Assembly: GCA_965112735.1 (NCBI GenBank) | Contig: OZ218951.1 | Span: 2,542,001-2,606,000 of the forward strand | DNA: 64,000 nt | Direction: 5' to 3' | From: Phaeosaccion multiseriatum | Taxonomy: Eukaryota; Ochrophyta, other classes | Part shown: piece by piece, positions 45,901 to 57,100 of the stretch | Numbering within the stretch: the first letter of the stretch is position 1 | Layout of the letters: the number at the start of each line of letters is the position of its first letter | Position numbers and translations under genes: made by a program | Notes under the pieces: generated by a model | Told to the model about the DNA's origin: nothing | Seen by the model: the letters and a program-made list of their open reading frames with translations, nothing else | Databases searched by the model: none

Positions 45901-47049
45901 GTACGGCTGGGAGATATTTGAGTGCCTACGGCGTCTCTTTTTGACCGGACTCGTGGTCTTTATCGCCCCTGGTCTGAGCGGGCAGCCCGCCACGGCCTGC
46001 CTCTTTGCGCTCCTCTCCTTTATTGTGATTTGCGTGGTGCGGCCTCACAGGGACGAGTTGGATCATATGGCTTACGTGTTTGGCGCTGTCATCATCTTTC
46101 TCAGCATGTTCCTGTCTCTCCTGGTAAAGGTGCGTGCCTGTGTGCGTGCGTGTGTGCGTGTGTGTGTGGGTGTGTGGGTGCGTGTGGGTGTTTGTGTGTG
46201 TGTGGGGTCTGCTGCCTTGCTGTGTGCTCATCAATCTCGATCCAAGTAGGGAGGGAGGGAGGGAGGGAGGGGAAAAGGAAGGGTGCGCTCGATCAGTCAG
46301 CTCTCGCGTTGCATTCTGTTTGGGAGTCCCTCCGGACAAGCTTGCTTACACCATCCAACCATTTATCCTTGCATGCGGTGTGAGTGCCAGCTAGCTACCG
46401 TAGGCTCTGAGTCAAGTTGGGGTGCCTCCGACGCAGCAAAGAGCTGCCTTTCGCTTCCCTTCGAGAAAGAGCGGTTGGCAAAGCGAAGAGAGAAGAGGGG
46501 TTCTCAACTCTTACCCACCCACCAAGCCTTTTTCCGTTTACCGCATGGGCAGTGTGGTTGTACCTTGGCACCTGCCTTTTCTGACTTCCCCCGTCCTCCT
46601 CCCCTCCCTCCCTCCCTCCCTCCCTCCCTCCCTCCCTCCCTCCCTCCCTCCCTCCCTCCCTCCCTCCCTCCCTCCCTCCCTCCTTCTTTTCCCCTCCCCC
46701 CCCCTCCCTCCCTCCCTCCCTCCTTCCCTTCCCCTCCCTCCCTCCCTTCCTCCCTCTCCTCCTCATCCACTGCCACCCCCACCCCCGCTCCTTCCCTCCC
46801 ACACAGGCGGACGTGAGCCAAGACGGTGCTTTTAGCGCAAGCACCTTCGGATGGTTGCTTGTGGCGCTCAACGTGCTCCTGCTGGTGTGCGCCTTTGCTC
46901 AGATCGCTCTGGCCTTGAAGCAAGGCACGCAATCCTGGAAGCAAAACAGCCTCATGGGCTTTGCCGCAGGATCGGGAGTGGGGTTGGACGAAACGGTTCA
47001 GACGTTGACAAAATCGCTGGGCAGGAAGAGCAGGAGGGCTTTTATATAG
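38997..47049 (+). CDS. Pmp-repeat multi-pass membrane protein, 10 exons
   Basis: Exons 38997-39183, 39765-40454, 40837-41498, 42000-42203, 42358-43073, 43617-43948, 44245-44619, 44830-44968, 45205-46129, 46807-47049; phases agree, 1,490 residues. A signal peptide (VVAVLFNLLMALNVAQG) opens the protein. Residues about 60-580 carry repeats such as NSATADGGGIW, NEALDTGGGIFVED and NEATNSGGAVYLEG, the GGAI/FxxN pattern of polymorphic outer membrane protein (Pmp) beta-helices. A Cys-rich region (CSSCSDSKGLEC, GYCAEGYSGPYCGVCSEGY) then leads into eight or nine hydrophobic helices from about 830 to 1465, split by poly-Gly and poly-Glu loops. Intron 2 has a GC donor (acag|gcaagt). Similar Pmp-plus-membrane proteins occur in heterokont algae; function unknown, a surface receptor or channel by layout. 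Confidence 0.8.
40680..40762. repeat. (GT)n array in intron 2 of the Pmp-repeat gene
   Basis: About 80 bases of GT dinucleotide with TTTGT interruptions, ending about 75 bases before the exon 3 acceptor. Confidence 0.9.
43074..43370. repeat. (GTGA)n array starting at the exon 5 donor of the Pmp-repeat gene
   Basis: The donor gtgagtgagtgag is the first unit of a nearly 300-base tetranucleotide array, the same arrangement as CFAP44 intron 15 on the other strand. Confidence 0.95.
44098..44218. repeat. (CCCT)n array before the exon 7 acceptor of the Pmp-repeat gene
   Basis: Pyrimidine tetranucleotide that ends about 25 bases before the acceptor. A second, longer one sits at about 46596-46680 before exon 10. 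Confidence 0.9.
45436..45523 (+). repeat. (GGA)n in exon 9 of the Pmp-repeat gene
   Basis: Read as poly-Gly. A second GGA tract at about 45703-45770 in the same exon is read in another phase as poly-Glu. Both lie in one loop between predicted membrane helices. Confidence 0.9.
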
Positions 47050-47374
47050 TGTGTTACAAAGAGCGCAGCGGATGGCCACAAGTACGACGAGACGGGGGAG
47101 GATAGAGGGCAAGGTGGGAGGGCAGGAGGATCCTCCAAAAGTGCCCTCAGGAGACGCAGATGAGGCCTGCTGCGGCTGCGGCTGCGGCAGCGCGTGCGGT
47201 CGTGTGAAATTCTGCGCTGTGCTATTTGATTCGATCGACGGGTGGCACACACCCGCTGTGGACTGGGCGATGTGAGAATGTGTTCAGTAAACACTTCGAT
47301 GCTAACTGAGTAAGTATGTAGGCATACTTGTATGCTCAGGCCGCGCTTGGTGTTTCGTCTAACACACACTCACA

Positions 47375-47690
47375 CTGCCAATCCCTCCTCGATTGGCTAA
47401 TGGATGGCGGAGGTGACGAAGGGCCTTGCAGATGCTCACGTTCCCCCCAGCGAGCTGGCACTTTGACAAAGGTGCTGCTACGTTGACTGCTGTCCTCGAC
47501 TCCGGCCCAGTAGCTTGCGACACTCCACATACCCGAGCATATACAGTGACGAGGCAATGTCATCCACGCGGTTTGAGCAGCAGTGCCATAACGGCTCCTC
47601 CAGTCCTTGCCCACCCCAGCGACGAAGAAGTGATGCCCCCCCCCCACACACCGTCCTCACGACCTTCGGCATCGTGTCCTCTGGGCGCCA
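47375..47690 (-). pseudogene. Decayed third copy of the ankyrin-like gene
   Basis: On the minus strand GHHFFVAGVGKDWRSRYGTA matches GHHLFVAGVSMDWRRLYSAA of the intact neighbour. The preceding residues (MPKVVRTVCGGG) continue in another frame, and after about 47550 the homology slips frame again (YVECRKLLGRS). A run of C near 47637-47645 marks one break. Only the first third of the gene survives, lying immediately after the 3' end of the first intact copy. Confidence 0.6.
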
Positions 47691-47734
47691 GCGTTGGCGC
47701 AGTGTCCACTGCGGGTGCTGCTGAATGGAGCGAG

Positions 47735-48742
47735 TCAGTCCTCGCAGTCGCAGGGGTGGCCATTGGCATGCACCCACTGCTTGATTTCCTCGAAGGCGTC
47801 ATTCCTCTCCCCATCCCAGCTACCCATGTTCAGCAGTACCTCCGGGCACGAGAACCTGTCCCATGGGCACATGACGCTCTCGGATCGCAGCCACTGCAAC
47901 ATTTCCAGGCTTTGGGCTTTCGTGACGGCACCGTAGCAAACAATGCTGTCCCAATCGCACAGGTCACGAGCGTTAGTGTGCATCCAACGCAGCACCTCCA
48001 GCTGTCCCCCGATGGCAGCAAAGTAAGGACCCCATCGCCAATCGTCGTCTTGCTGGGCCGCCTTGAGCGCAGCCCTGATCTTGGGGTGAATCAGAAGCAT
48101 CTCCAGCACATTCACACGTCCAACGTCCGCAGCCCATGCCCAAACCTTCCAGTCGAACGAGGCATTAGTCTCATCTGACAGTAGCCACGAAAGCATGCCC
48201 ACATCCCCTCTCGCTGCAGCAATAGTGCAAGTCCACGTGTCCCACGGACAGGGTCCCTTGTCGGGCAAGTCTTTGGAACGGAGCCACTTGAGAATGCCCA
48301 GGCCGTGCTTGGTATTCCATGCAGCAGCTTCACACACTACCTGATTCCATGGGCAGCCGTGGCGATGAAGGGCCTGGCAGATGCCCACGTCTCCCCACTC
48401 GGCTGCAGCTTGAAACGTCTCTATGCTCAGCGGCATGTAGCCTCGCGTGACGGCCCAATTGAAGCACTCCACAGATCCTAGCACGCTGTGACGCGGAGAG
48501 GTCTTCAAGGCGGGATGAGCGGCGCTGTACAGCCTCCTCCAGTCCATGCTGACCCCAGCGACGAAGAGGTGATGCCCACCCCCCACGGCGCCCATGAACT
48601 TAAGCACCATCTCCTCCATAGCCAACACCTTGGAGCGGAAAGGGTGCTCCTCCTCCTCCTGCTCCGTCTTCGCGTCTGTACAAGCGAGAGCGCTGGGCAC
48701 CACCCTACAGCCGCGCCCCAAGGCGCCCATGACGCTACTCAT
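47735..48742 (-). CDS. Ankyrin-like repeat protein, copy A
   Basis: Intronless, 335 residues from the Met chosen because homology with copy B begins there (48760 is an in-frame upstream Met). After an N-terminal region (EEEEHPFRSKVLAMEEMV, GHHLFVAGVSMDWRRLY) come divergent ankyrin-type helices of about 30 residues: AAEWGDVGICQALHRHGCPW, AAARGDVGMLSWLLSDE, FAAIGGQLEVLRWMHTNARD, QSLEMLQWLRSESVMCPWDRF. The W/C-P-W-D spacing is typical of the large ankyrin families of heterokont algae and their viruses. The protein ends HANGHPCDCED, as copy B does. A protein-binding role is all that can be inferred. Confidence 0.75.
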   Translation of the reverse strand: MSSVMGALGRGCRVVPSALACTDAKTEQEEEEHPFRSKVLAMEEMVLKFMGAVGGGHHLFVAGVSMDWRRLYSAAHPALKTSPRHSVLGSVECFNWAVTRGYMPLSIETFQAAAEWGDVGICQALHRHGCPWNQVVCEAAAWNTKHGLGILKWLRSKDLPDKGPCPWDTWTCTIAAARGDVGMLSWLLSDETNASFDWKVWAWAADVGRVNVLEMLLIHPKIRAALKAAQQDDDWRWGPYFAAIGGQLEVLRWMHTNARDLCDWDSIVCYGAVTKAQSLEMLQWLRSESVMCPWDRFSCPEVLLNMGSWDGERNDAFEEIKQWVHANGHPCDCED

Positions 48743-48760
48743 CATCGCCTGTAGCCTCAT

Positions 48761-49657
48761 CCAAGGAAGGCGATGCCTTTGGTGTTGATGCTAGCGCGAA
48801 AGGTGCCAAAGCGTTCGAGCTGCGCGGTCATAACCGCCGAGCCATCTCTTCTTCTTTCGCTCGCGAGGCCTCTATTAAAGCCTATCGAGTGACAAATCCC
48901 CTATGATCCGCTGGCGCGGTGCGAGAAGATTATCTACAGCTCGGGCACTGTCGACTGATTTGAGAAAGGGTTCTCTCGCTCGCTCCCATTTGGACTTGAC
49001 GTGACGTGCTAGAGGGGAGGTTGCCGCTGGGCATGGCAGCTCGGTCTTCGGCAGGGCCACTCATCCTCTTGCCGCAGTAGCTGGGGCTGCTGACACGAGC
49101 GACGGAGTGATCGAGAAGCTGCCTCAGTCCTCGCATCTGCATCGATACCTGCATCCCCTAGCACAGCACCTCAGCGAATGAGAGCTTGTCGAAATGGGGG
49201 GGGGGGGGGGAGGGGTTAAGGTGCGAGAGCAGGAGGGCCCTCAAGTGCTGCATTACAATACTATAGAGGTCAGAGTGCCTACTCAGGGGGTATAGAAGCT
49301 GCATTTGAGCTGCACCTGACCTGTGTTGGTCGGGGTGAGACAAGAAACACAAAACAGCTGCCTTGGAGCATCACTCCAAGCCTCGGGATGGAGTCACTCG
49401 GCGCGCAGTCTGTGTGAAGCGAGCTGCAGCCTGCCCGCCCTCCCGTCCGTCCCCACCCCCCTCACTCGCCCGCTTGTTCCAGCTCCGCGCTACTCGTCGA
49501 CGTCGGTGCGATGTCCGCCCCTCCCCGCCAGGTGACTGCGTCTCGAATCCTCTGGCTGTGCCTTCATGATTGGTCCTCTCTGTCCTCTAACCGCTTCCTC
49601 TGAACGACCAACAGTGTTGCCGCAGTGTCAACTACTGGTGCTGCTGAATGGAGCGAG
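48761..49657. other. Spacer between the two ankyrin-like copies
   Basis: I see no supportable gene. A run of about 14 G lies near 49196-49210. The last roughly 45 bases before 49657 match the sequence just beyond the stop of copy A, so they belong to the duplication. Confidence 0.45.
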
Positions 49658-50665
49658 TCAGTCCTCGCAGTCGCAGGGATGGCCATTGGCATGCACCCAC
49701 TGCTTAATCTCCTCAAAGGCCTCATTCCTTCCCCCATCCCAGCTACCCATGTTCAGCAGTACCTCCGGGCACGAGAACCTGTCCCATCCACACATGACGC
49801 TCTCGGATCGCAGCCACTGCAGCACGGCCAGGCTTTGGGCTTTCGTGACGGCACCGTGACACACAATGCTGTCCCAATCGCACAGGTCACGAGCGTTTGC
49901 ATGCAGCCAGCGCAGCACCTCCAACTGACCCCCGACCGCCGCAAAGTAAGGACCCCATCGCCAATCGTCGTCTCGCTGGGCCGCCTTCAGGGCAGCCCTG
50001 ATCTTGGGGTGAATTAAAAGTATGTCCAGCGCCCTGAGATGTCCCTCTCGAGAAGCGAATGCCCAAACCTTCCAGTCGTGCGGAGCATTGGTCTCATCCG
50101 ACAGCAGCCACATGAGCATGCCCACGTCCCCTCTCCCTGCAGCAATAGTGCAAGTCCATGTGTCCCACGGACACGGGCTTTTGTCGGGCAGATCTTCGGA
50201 GCGGAGCCACTTTAGAATGCTCAGGCCGTGCTTGGCATTCTGGGCAGCAGCTTCACAAAGGCTCGCGCCCCATGCACCGCTGTAGCGATGAAGGGCCTGG
50301 CAGATGCCCACATCTCCCCACTCGGCTGCAGCTTGAAACGTCTCCATGCTCAGCGGCATGAAGCCTCGCGTGACGGCCCAATTGAGGCACTCCACAGACC
50401 CGAGCACACTATGGCGAAGGGAGGTCTTCAAGACGGGATGAGCGGCGCTGTACAGCCTCCTCCAGTCCTTGCTGACCCCCGCGATGAAGAGGTGATGCCC
50501 CTCCCCCACAACGCCCATGACCTCGAGCATCATCTCCTCCACAGCCAACACCTTGGCACGGAAAGGATGCTCCTCCTCCTCCTGCCCCTCCTCCGCGTCC
50601 GGACAAGAGAGAAAGCTGCACAGCCCCCTCCAGCCTTGCATCAAAGCGCCTCTGACCCTGCTCAT
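49658..50665 (-). CDS. Ankyrin-like repeat protein, copy B
   Basis: Intronless, 335 residues from the Met aligned with copy A (an upstream in-frame Met is at 50692). It is colinear and highly similar to copy A across the whole length, for example AAEWGDVGICQALHRYSGAW, FAAVGGQLEVLRWLHANARD and QWLRSESVMCGWDRF. Differences cluster in residues such as the YSGAWGASLCEAAAQ segment (HGCPWNQVVCEAAAW in A). The gene starts about 100 bases left of the foldback element at 50762. A gatataaaag sequence near 50706 lies between them. Confidence 0.75.
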   Translation of the reverse strand: MSRVRGALMQGWRGLCSFLSCPDAEEGQEEEEHPFRAKVLAVEEMMLEVMGVVGEGHHLFIAGVSKDWRRLYSAAHPVLKTSLRHSVLGSVECLNWAVTRGFMPLSMETFQAAAEWGDVGICQALHRYSGAWGASLCEAAAQNAKHGLSILKWLRSEDLPDKSPCPWDTWTCTIAAGRGDVGMLMWLLSDETNAPHDWKVWAFASREGHLRALDILLIHPKIRAALKAAQRDDDWRWGPYFAAVGGQLEVLRWLHANARDLCDWDSIVCHGAVTKAQSLAVLQWLRSESVMCGWDRFSCPEVLLNMGSWDGGRNEAFEEIKQWVHANGHPCDCED

Positions 50666-50761
50666 GTCACGTGCCCCTTTCTTACTGTACACTAGCGCGC
50701 TCGAGGATATAAAAGGGCTCTCCTCCCATTGACCTCCAAATGGTAAAAGTAAAATTAATTA

Positions 50762-51134
50762 CTGTGATTTCGCGGTTGAGTGGCACTTTTTACGCCCAAT
50801 TACGCCCCATTAATTTTTTTTTACGCCATATGACGACTTTTTTGACGACGTTTGACGACGTTTGACGACGTTTGACGACGCTTTAGCCCCCTATTTGACG
50901 CCCTTTTACGCCCCTTTACGCCCTTTTACGCTCTTTGAAGCCCTTTTATCTTAATTCGCCTTAATTTCGTCTAAAAAAAATCACGGAAGAGGGCGTAAAA
51001 GGGCGTAAAAGGGCGTCAAATAGGGGGCTAAAGCGTCGTCAAACGTCGTCAAACGTCGTCAAACGTCGTCAAAAAAGTCGTCATTTGGCGTAAAAATAAA
51101 TTAATGGGGCGTAATTGGGCGTAGAAAATCACAG
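50762..51134. mobile_element. Foldback, MITE-like element with TA flanks
   Basis: A 373-base AT-rich palindrome. Left end CTGTGATTT (50762) and right end AAATCACAG (to 51134) are terminal inverted repeats, each bordered by TA. Arms of about 140-150 bases pair almost throughout: ttacgcccaattacgcccca on the left against tggggcgtaattgggcgta on the right, then four TTTGACGACG units on the left against four CGTCGTCAAA units on the right. The left arm has about 20 extra bases near its tip. The loop is about 45 bases (50945-50990). There is no ORF. It fits a non-autonomous DNA transposon; TA target sites are typical of Tc1/mariner-type elements, which is an inference. Confidence 0.8.
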
Positions 51135-51145
51135 TACTTCAATTT

Positions 51146-51151
51146 TTTATT
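51146..51151 (-). terminator. Polyadenylation signal of the CIP2A-like gene
   Basis: TTTATT on the plus strand (AATAAA on minus) about 17 bases after the stop codon, between the gene and the foldback element. Confidence 0.55.
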
Positions 51152-51167
51152 TTTTTTCCCTCCACCA

Positions 51168-54100
51168 TCACTTCACTGTCTGCCCAGGCTCGGCGCTCGT
51201 CCCATCAGTTTCAGTAGCCGAGGGTGAAGGCATCGCGGCCCTCTCCTCCTCCTCCTCCTCCTGCTGCTGCTTGTGCTGCTGCCCGATACGCACCACCGCC
51301 ACAGCAGCACCACCCCCACCACCCCCAGCAGCAGCAGCAGCAGCAGCAGCACCAATACCAACACCCTTCTCCTTCTCTTCCCTGTGCTGAATCACCTCAG
51401 ACGCCTGTCCGTTCGCCGAGAGGGCATTAATATAACTAATAATGCCATTTTGCTTGTCGAGGGCCTCCTCCCGCCGTGCAATCTCCACCTGCCCCAGCGC
51501 CACTGCTGCAGACAGCTCCTCCACGGTGGCCGACAGAGTGGTGCTGTGCTTGGCCTGCTCTGAGAGCTGTTGCTCTAGCACAGAAATCTTGAGAGAGACG
51601 GAGAGAGAGAAACGGGGGAGGGTAAGGTGTGTGGGGTTGGGTTTCGGATTTGTTGGGGTCGGATGCCCATTGAGAGGATGCATTGCATGGGGTAGGGGGT
51701 TTGAGCGTGCGTCTCCTCTCCGCCCCTTTCTCCTCCCCACGACCCACGACAAGGGAAACATCGCTCATTGTTTTCATTACCTTCACTCGCAGCTCCCTCC
51801 CCAGCTCATCTCGATCACGCAGCTCCTCGCGTGCCTCATTCAGCGCCATCTGTGATGCCTCAAGACGCCCCTCCACCAGGGCAATGTCCTTGCCCTTCTC
51901 CTCCAGTTGGTCCTCCAGCGCCAACAGTGACCGAGCGTGCTCTACCTCACCCCGCTCCGACGCCCTCTGCTGCTTGCTCAGAGAGGCCTGCAGGGAAGAC
52001 ATTTCGTCTCGGTGAGCATCGCGCTCGTCCTCCCATCTCGATTGGGTGGCGCTCAACTCCTGTGTGTGTGTGTGTGTGTGTGGAAAGTGGAAGAGGGGGG
52101 CAGGGAGAGTGGGAGGGAGGCAGGTAGCCAGCCAGGCAGGGAGGGGAGGGAGGGGGGGAGGGCGGGGCGAATGTAAGCGATCGGCTAATGTATGAAGCTC
52201 CAAGGTGGTTGGTGATTGCCATGTAGAGAGAGCCCTCTGCGTAGGGTGGACCTTCTGCTGCGGTGCTTCCTGAAGCTGCTCGAGTCATTGGATCCAATGT
52301 ATCGAACACTCCCTCCTCCACCCCCCGCACGCCTCGACCCGCTTCCTCCTCGTCCTACCCATGTACCTGCACCCAACTCCTCTTCATCACATGCCTCTAC
52401 CCACCACCTCCTCCTCCTCCTTGCCACCCACATACCACCCCTAACCATATACCTATACTCCTCTATCTAGGCCTCTACTCACCTCCTCCAGCGCCTGATG
52501 TGCCTTAGCAAGGGCCACGAGCTTCCCAAAGGCCTCCTCTGCCCTCTCCAGAGCCGCTGCCCTCTTGAGTTTGGCATCCGCCAACTGGTGACTGACGTCA
52601 GCCGATCGGCCTTTATACTCTTCATTCGCCAAGGTCAGACTACGGATCTGGGGTGAAGGGGGGTTGGGGCATTGGATGTAGTGGGATAGGGGAGGGGAGA
52701 AAAGGAGATTGGTGAGTTCGAGGGAAAGGGAGGGAGGCGGCGAGACGACACAGAGGGGGAGGGGACAGGGAGGTAGCGAGGGGCCCAAGCAGATATTTAT
52801 CACGTCCGTGAGGTGAAGGCGGTTCTCTTTTGCCCCCGTTGTTTCCTTCTGACTTCCATCTTGCCCATCCTTACATCATCGCGCAGCTCCCTCACGAGTT
52901 TGGCCTTCGTGTCTGCCAGCCTGTGAGCGTCGCGCGCCTCTGTTTGGCTCTGAGTGAGAGAGTTGCGGGTGTTGCCAAGCTCCCGCTGCATCTGACCAGC
53001 CTGAAGGGGTGTGCACAGGGGCAGAGGGAGAGACAGAGACAGAACAGAGATATGTGGAAGAGAGACAGACAGAGAGAGGGAGCGAGAGCAGAAGAGAGAG
53101 AGAGCGAGAAGAAGAGAGAGAGAGAGAGACAGAGAGAGCAGAAGAGAGAAAGGGAGGGATAGAGAGAGCAGAAGAGAAAGAGAGAGGGCAGCGTATCGAC
53201 AGGGCGTCAGAGGACTTACGTTAGTCTATCGTAAGACCGGAGCTAAGGCACGGAAACCCCCCTCTGGGCGGGACGACGGGAATCAGAAATAACACACGCC
53301 CTGTAGAGGGCACGATAGACTGGTACAAATGCACGGCACTCGCAAGCAGGAACCACGGAATGCACTACGGAATGAACTAAATGCACGGCACTCGCAGAAG
53401 GAAGCATGGAGTGAATGACAGAACTGAACAAATGTATGCACGCCACTCGCAGCAGGAGTACGGAATAGGCGAGGCTTACGAGTGCAACTCTCCATTTCAT
53501 ACCCCCCCCCCTAACGTAGCGCAACACTGTAAGTACGTAGGTGCGTACCTCCCTCTGCAGCTTGGCGACCTCGTCTTTGAGCAGGTCTGTCTCCAGGCCT
53601 CGCTCGGAGGAGGAGCGCTCCATCGCTTGTGCATGGGCCTCACTATGAAGCACCCAAGTGTTTGTGTGTATGAGTGAGTGTGCGCGTGTGTGTAGGATAG
53701 CCGAGAGCAGGATGGGGTGGGGAGAGGAGATGGATAAGACTCTTTTGAAACCTCGACAATGACCCCTCAGAGCCCCTCCTTCATACGTTACAAATACACG
53801 TTACACAAACGTTACACACAGCCGCCCCCAACCTCATTGCAGCTCCTTACCTCGCCTGCAGGCGGTCCCTGAGCTCTGCCAATCCCGTCTTGTCCGCCGT
53901 GTGCGCCCTTTGCAAGCCCCTCACCTTCTCCCTATGCGCCTCCTCCACCCTTCTCAGCTGTTGCGCGTGTTGGTCCTCCAGCCGCCCCACAGCCAGGCTG
54001 TGCTCCTCCTCCGCCTCCACCAACACGCTCTGTAAGTCTCCAATCATGACCGAGCGCTGCTGGGATACGCGAGCCGCGCTCTCCAGCTGGGAGGTGGCAG

Positions 54101-57100
54101 TTATTAGACGGTATTGCAGCTCTCCCAGGTGTGCGTGCGTGCGCTGCGCGTGGCTAAAGAGAGCGTCGGTAACTGTGAGTGCGTCTGCCCCGCCCTGGGC
54201 CTGTTGTGTATGTGTGTGGTGTCCAAGTTGTGCACACAGACGGAGGAAGAAAAGTTGGATGTTTGTGTCAGTGAGAACGGGGCGGCGTTGCTTTTTCTTC
54301 GCTCTATCATTGCTTTGCCTTTGCTCCGCTTTGAGCTGTACCCATACGCCTCCACTCTGCTCTCTGCCCTGCCCACATGTTCCGCTGCTTTGCCTACATT
54401 ACCTGCAGAAGGGCGACGAGGCCTGCCGCCCTGCGAGTGAGGTTCTTGAAGTCTCCCTGGGTCAATGCATATGTCAAGGCCAGGCCAACCTTGTTCAATA
54501 GGAGGAGGAGGAGGAGGAGGGAGGAGGGAGGAGGAGGAGGAGGAGGAGGACGAGGAGGAGGAGAAGGACGAGGAGGAGGAGGAGGAGGAAGAGGAGGAGG
54601 AGGACGAGGGAGGAGGACGACAAAGGAAGGGAGGTCAACAGGTGGGAGACAGAGAGATGGGTGGGTGTAAGGGCACACGGACAGACGACAAGAACAAGGC
54701 CAAACACTGCTTAACTACCTTGAGTGGGCATCTACCGGTCCCGTTCACCCGCCCACTATCTACCGCTCACCCCATGAGCCGTTCCCCTCTCACCTCGGGC
54801 TCTGAAGCGGCGGTGGAGAGGAACCTTCTCAGCTGTAGTACCCTCTCGAAGTCCGCTCTCCGCCGCACCATCCTCCTCGCTTCTTCCTTCTCCTCCTGCT
54901 CCTCCTCCCATCCACTGCCGTCCTCCTCTTCCTCCTCCTCGTCCTCCTCGGTTAGCCGCCGTCGGAGAGTAACCTCATCCTCGTCCTCCTCCTTCTCCCC
55001 ACCACCTATTATATGTACATGCTCCTCCTCCTCATTCTCCTCATTCCCATTCTCACCAATAACGGTGTTCAACTTCCTGCTGCCCGCTCCACTACTCTCC
55101 TCCATCCCCACGTCAAGCCTGCACAGCTGCGCCACCAACACACACACCACGAGCGTCACCTCCACCGCAGGGCACACCAAGCGCCCATCGCTGCCTACCC
55201 CCCCTCCCCCTCCTCCTCCTCCTCCTCCTGCTGCAGTTGGCACTTGTTGCTGCTGCTGATGATGATGCTGCTGCGGTATCACCAACTGGTGCACTTGCTG
55301 CTGCTGCAACACTCTCCGTAACAGCGGTTGCTGTCCCCTAAGAATGGGGTCCAGAGAGGCTTCGAAGGACCGAGACCGCACCAACCGTTGGGCCACGGCA
55401 GGGATGCTCAAGGCCAGGCTCCCCTGCAGGCAGAGCAGGCAGACCAGCTCCTGCTCGTACTCCACACTCACGCCTGACGTCACCAGCGACGCCGGCCTGT
55501 GAGTCCATCCCACCGCAGGTAGTCAGTTAAGCATGTAAGTCAAGGAGCGAGCAGAGCGGTTCTGTTAAGGCTTGGGCTAAGGTGGAGGTCTAAGCATCTC
55601 TCCCTGCCCACAACACACAAACACAAACACACATATACGCACACACGCCGCTCACGCGCACACCACTCACCTGATAGGAGGAAATGCGGTGCTGCCCCTT
55701 GCCCCTCCATTGCCATCCCCCTCTACTCCCCCTCCTCCGCCCCTCCCACACCGGCACTGATTCCATTGCTGCAGCCCCTCCTCCTCCGATCGTCCCCCTT
55801 GCCACGTCTCACCACCCCCACCCCCAGCCTCCCCCAGCCCTCCTCGCTCCCCCAAGAGTAGCCGTAGGGTCCCACACTTTGAACACGTCCTCTCTCGCCC
55901 CGCCGCTGCCTCTGCCTCCGCCGCCGCCAACGCCACTGACGAGCCCGCCCTCCACAAGCCTCCGCCGTTCGACGATCCATAGTCATCATCGAAAGGTACG
56001 TGCCCCTGTCTCGTTGAAAGCCAAGACGACGAGGTAGAGGCTCTGCGGTCCCTGTGCAGGTCGGCCCCAATGTCCGCGATTCTCTCCATATACAGCTCCA
56101 GTATGCCTCCTCGTCCTCCTGCTCCCTGCCGCCCCAGCTTCCCCCCCGTAGTAGTAGTACAGGAAACGGGGTCCTCATCCAGGCAAGGGGCGCTGTTAAA
56201 GACAACGTTCGCGGCGGCACTCCTGCTGCTGCCATCCGGCCGTGCCTGTATCACCAATTGCTCCTCCTGCTCCTGCTCCCGTCGTCGCCGTCGTTGCCGT
56301 GGCGTGTGGCCCTTGGCCTTGTCGGGGGGGGGGTGTATTGTAACTCGCTTCTTGGCCTTGATGGGTGTCTTGACGGAGGACTTGGTCTTGATTGCCACCC
56401 TTATCTTGGTCTTCACAAGCCCCTGCTGTGACTGTGACTGTGACTGAGGAGCGAGCTGCCGTCTCACCTTAGCACTTTTCCCCACCGCCTCTCCTCCTCC
56501 TCCTCCTCCTCCTCCTTCTGCTGTTGCTACCTCTCGATCTACCTCCTCCCCCTCACCACCACCACCGCCACTAACCACAGAAGGAGCAGAAGCGGTATCT
56601 GACAGAAGAAAGTTCTCCATGAGAAGAAGAAGCTTTGCTTGGGGAGATTCCGCATCGTACTCCAAGATGCCCGTCAGCCCCACCACGCCGCCTCCTCCTC
56701 CTCTTCTTCTTCCTCCTCCTCCTGCTCCTCCCCCCCAGCCGCCGCCCCCGCCGCCCCCACCACCCAGTCCCACACCCATGCCTGCCGCTGCCGCTGCCGC
56801 CCCCGCCGGTCCAATGATGCCCAAAGTGCCCCCGCCCATGAGCAGGACCTGCAGCAGTTGGTGATACATCAGCAGCAGCAGCATCAGCAGCAGTAGAAGA
56901 CACGAGGAGGAAGAGGTGGGGTGATGAGGTTGGTCAGGGTGATTGGTTGTTGGTGGATGCGGAGGAGGAGGAGGAGGAGGAGGAGGAGGAGGAGGAGGAG
57001 GAGAGGAGGAGGAGGAGGAGGGGGGGAGGAGGGAGCTGGGGACAGAGACAGTGAAGGGGAGACAGAGAGAGGGAGAAAGAGAGCAGAAGAGAGAGAGACA

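Larger units (their letters stand above)
47694..50600. repeat. Direct tandem duplication, period about 1.92 kb
   Basis: Sequence from about 47694 to 48670 is repeated at about 49616 to 50600. Identity extends about 40 bases past the stop codons (gtgctgctgaatggagcgag in both), so the unit includes 3' flank. Confidence 0.85.

Noticed and set aside
47426-48178. A 250-residue plus-strand ORF
   Set aside because: It is antisense to ankyrin copy A, and the same shadow appears opposite copy B, as expected of duplicated coding DNA.
53009-53292. Arg/Glu-rich ORFs
   Set aside because: They come from a GA-repeat region in intron 8 of the CIP2A-like gene.
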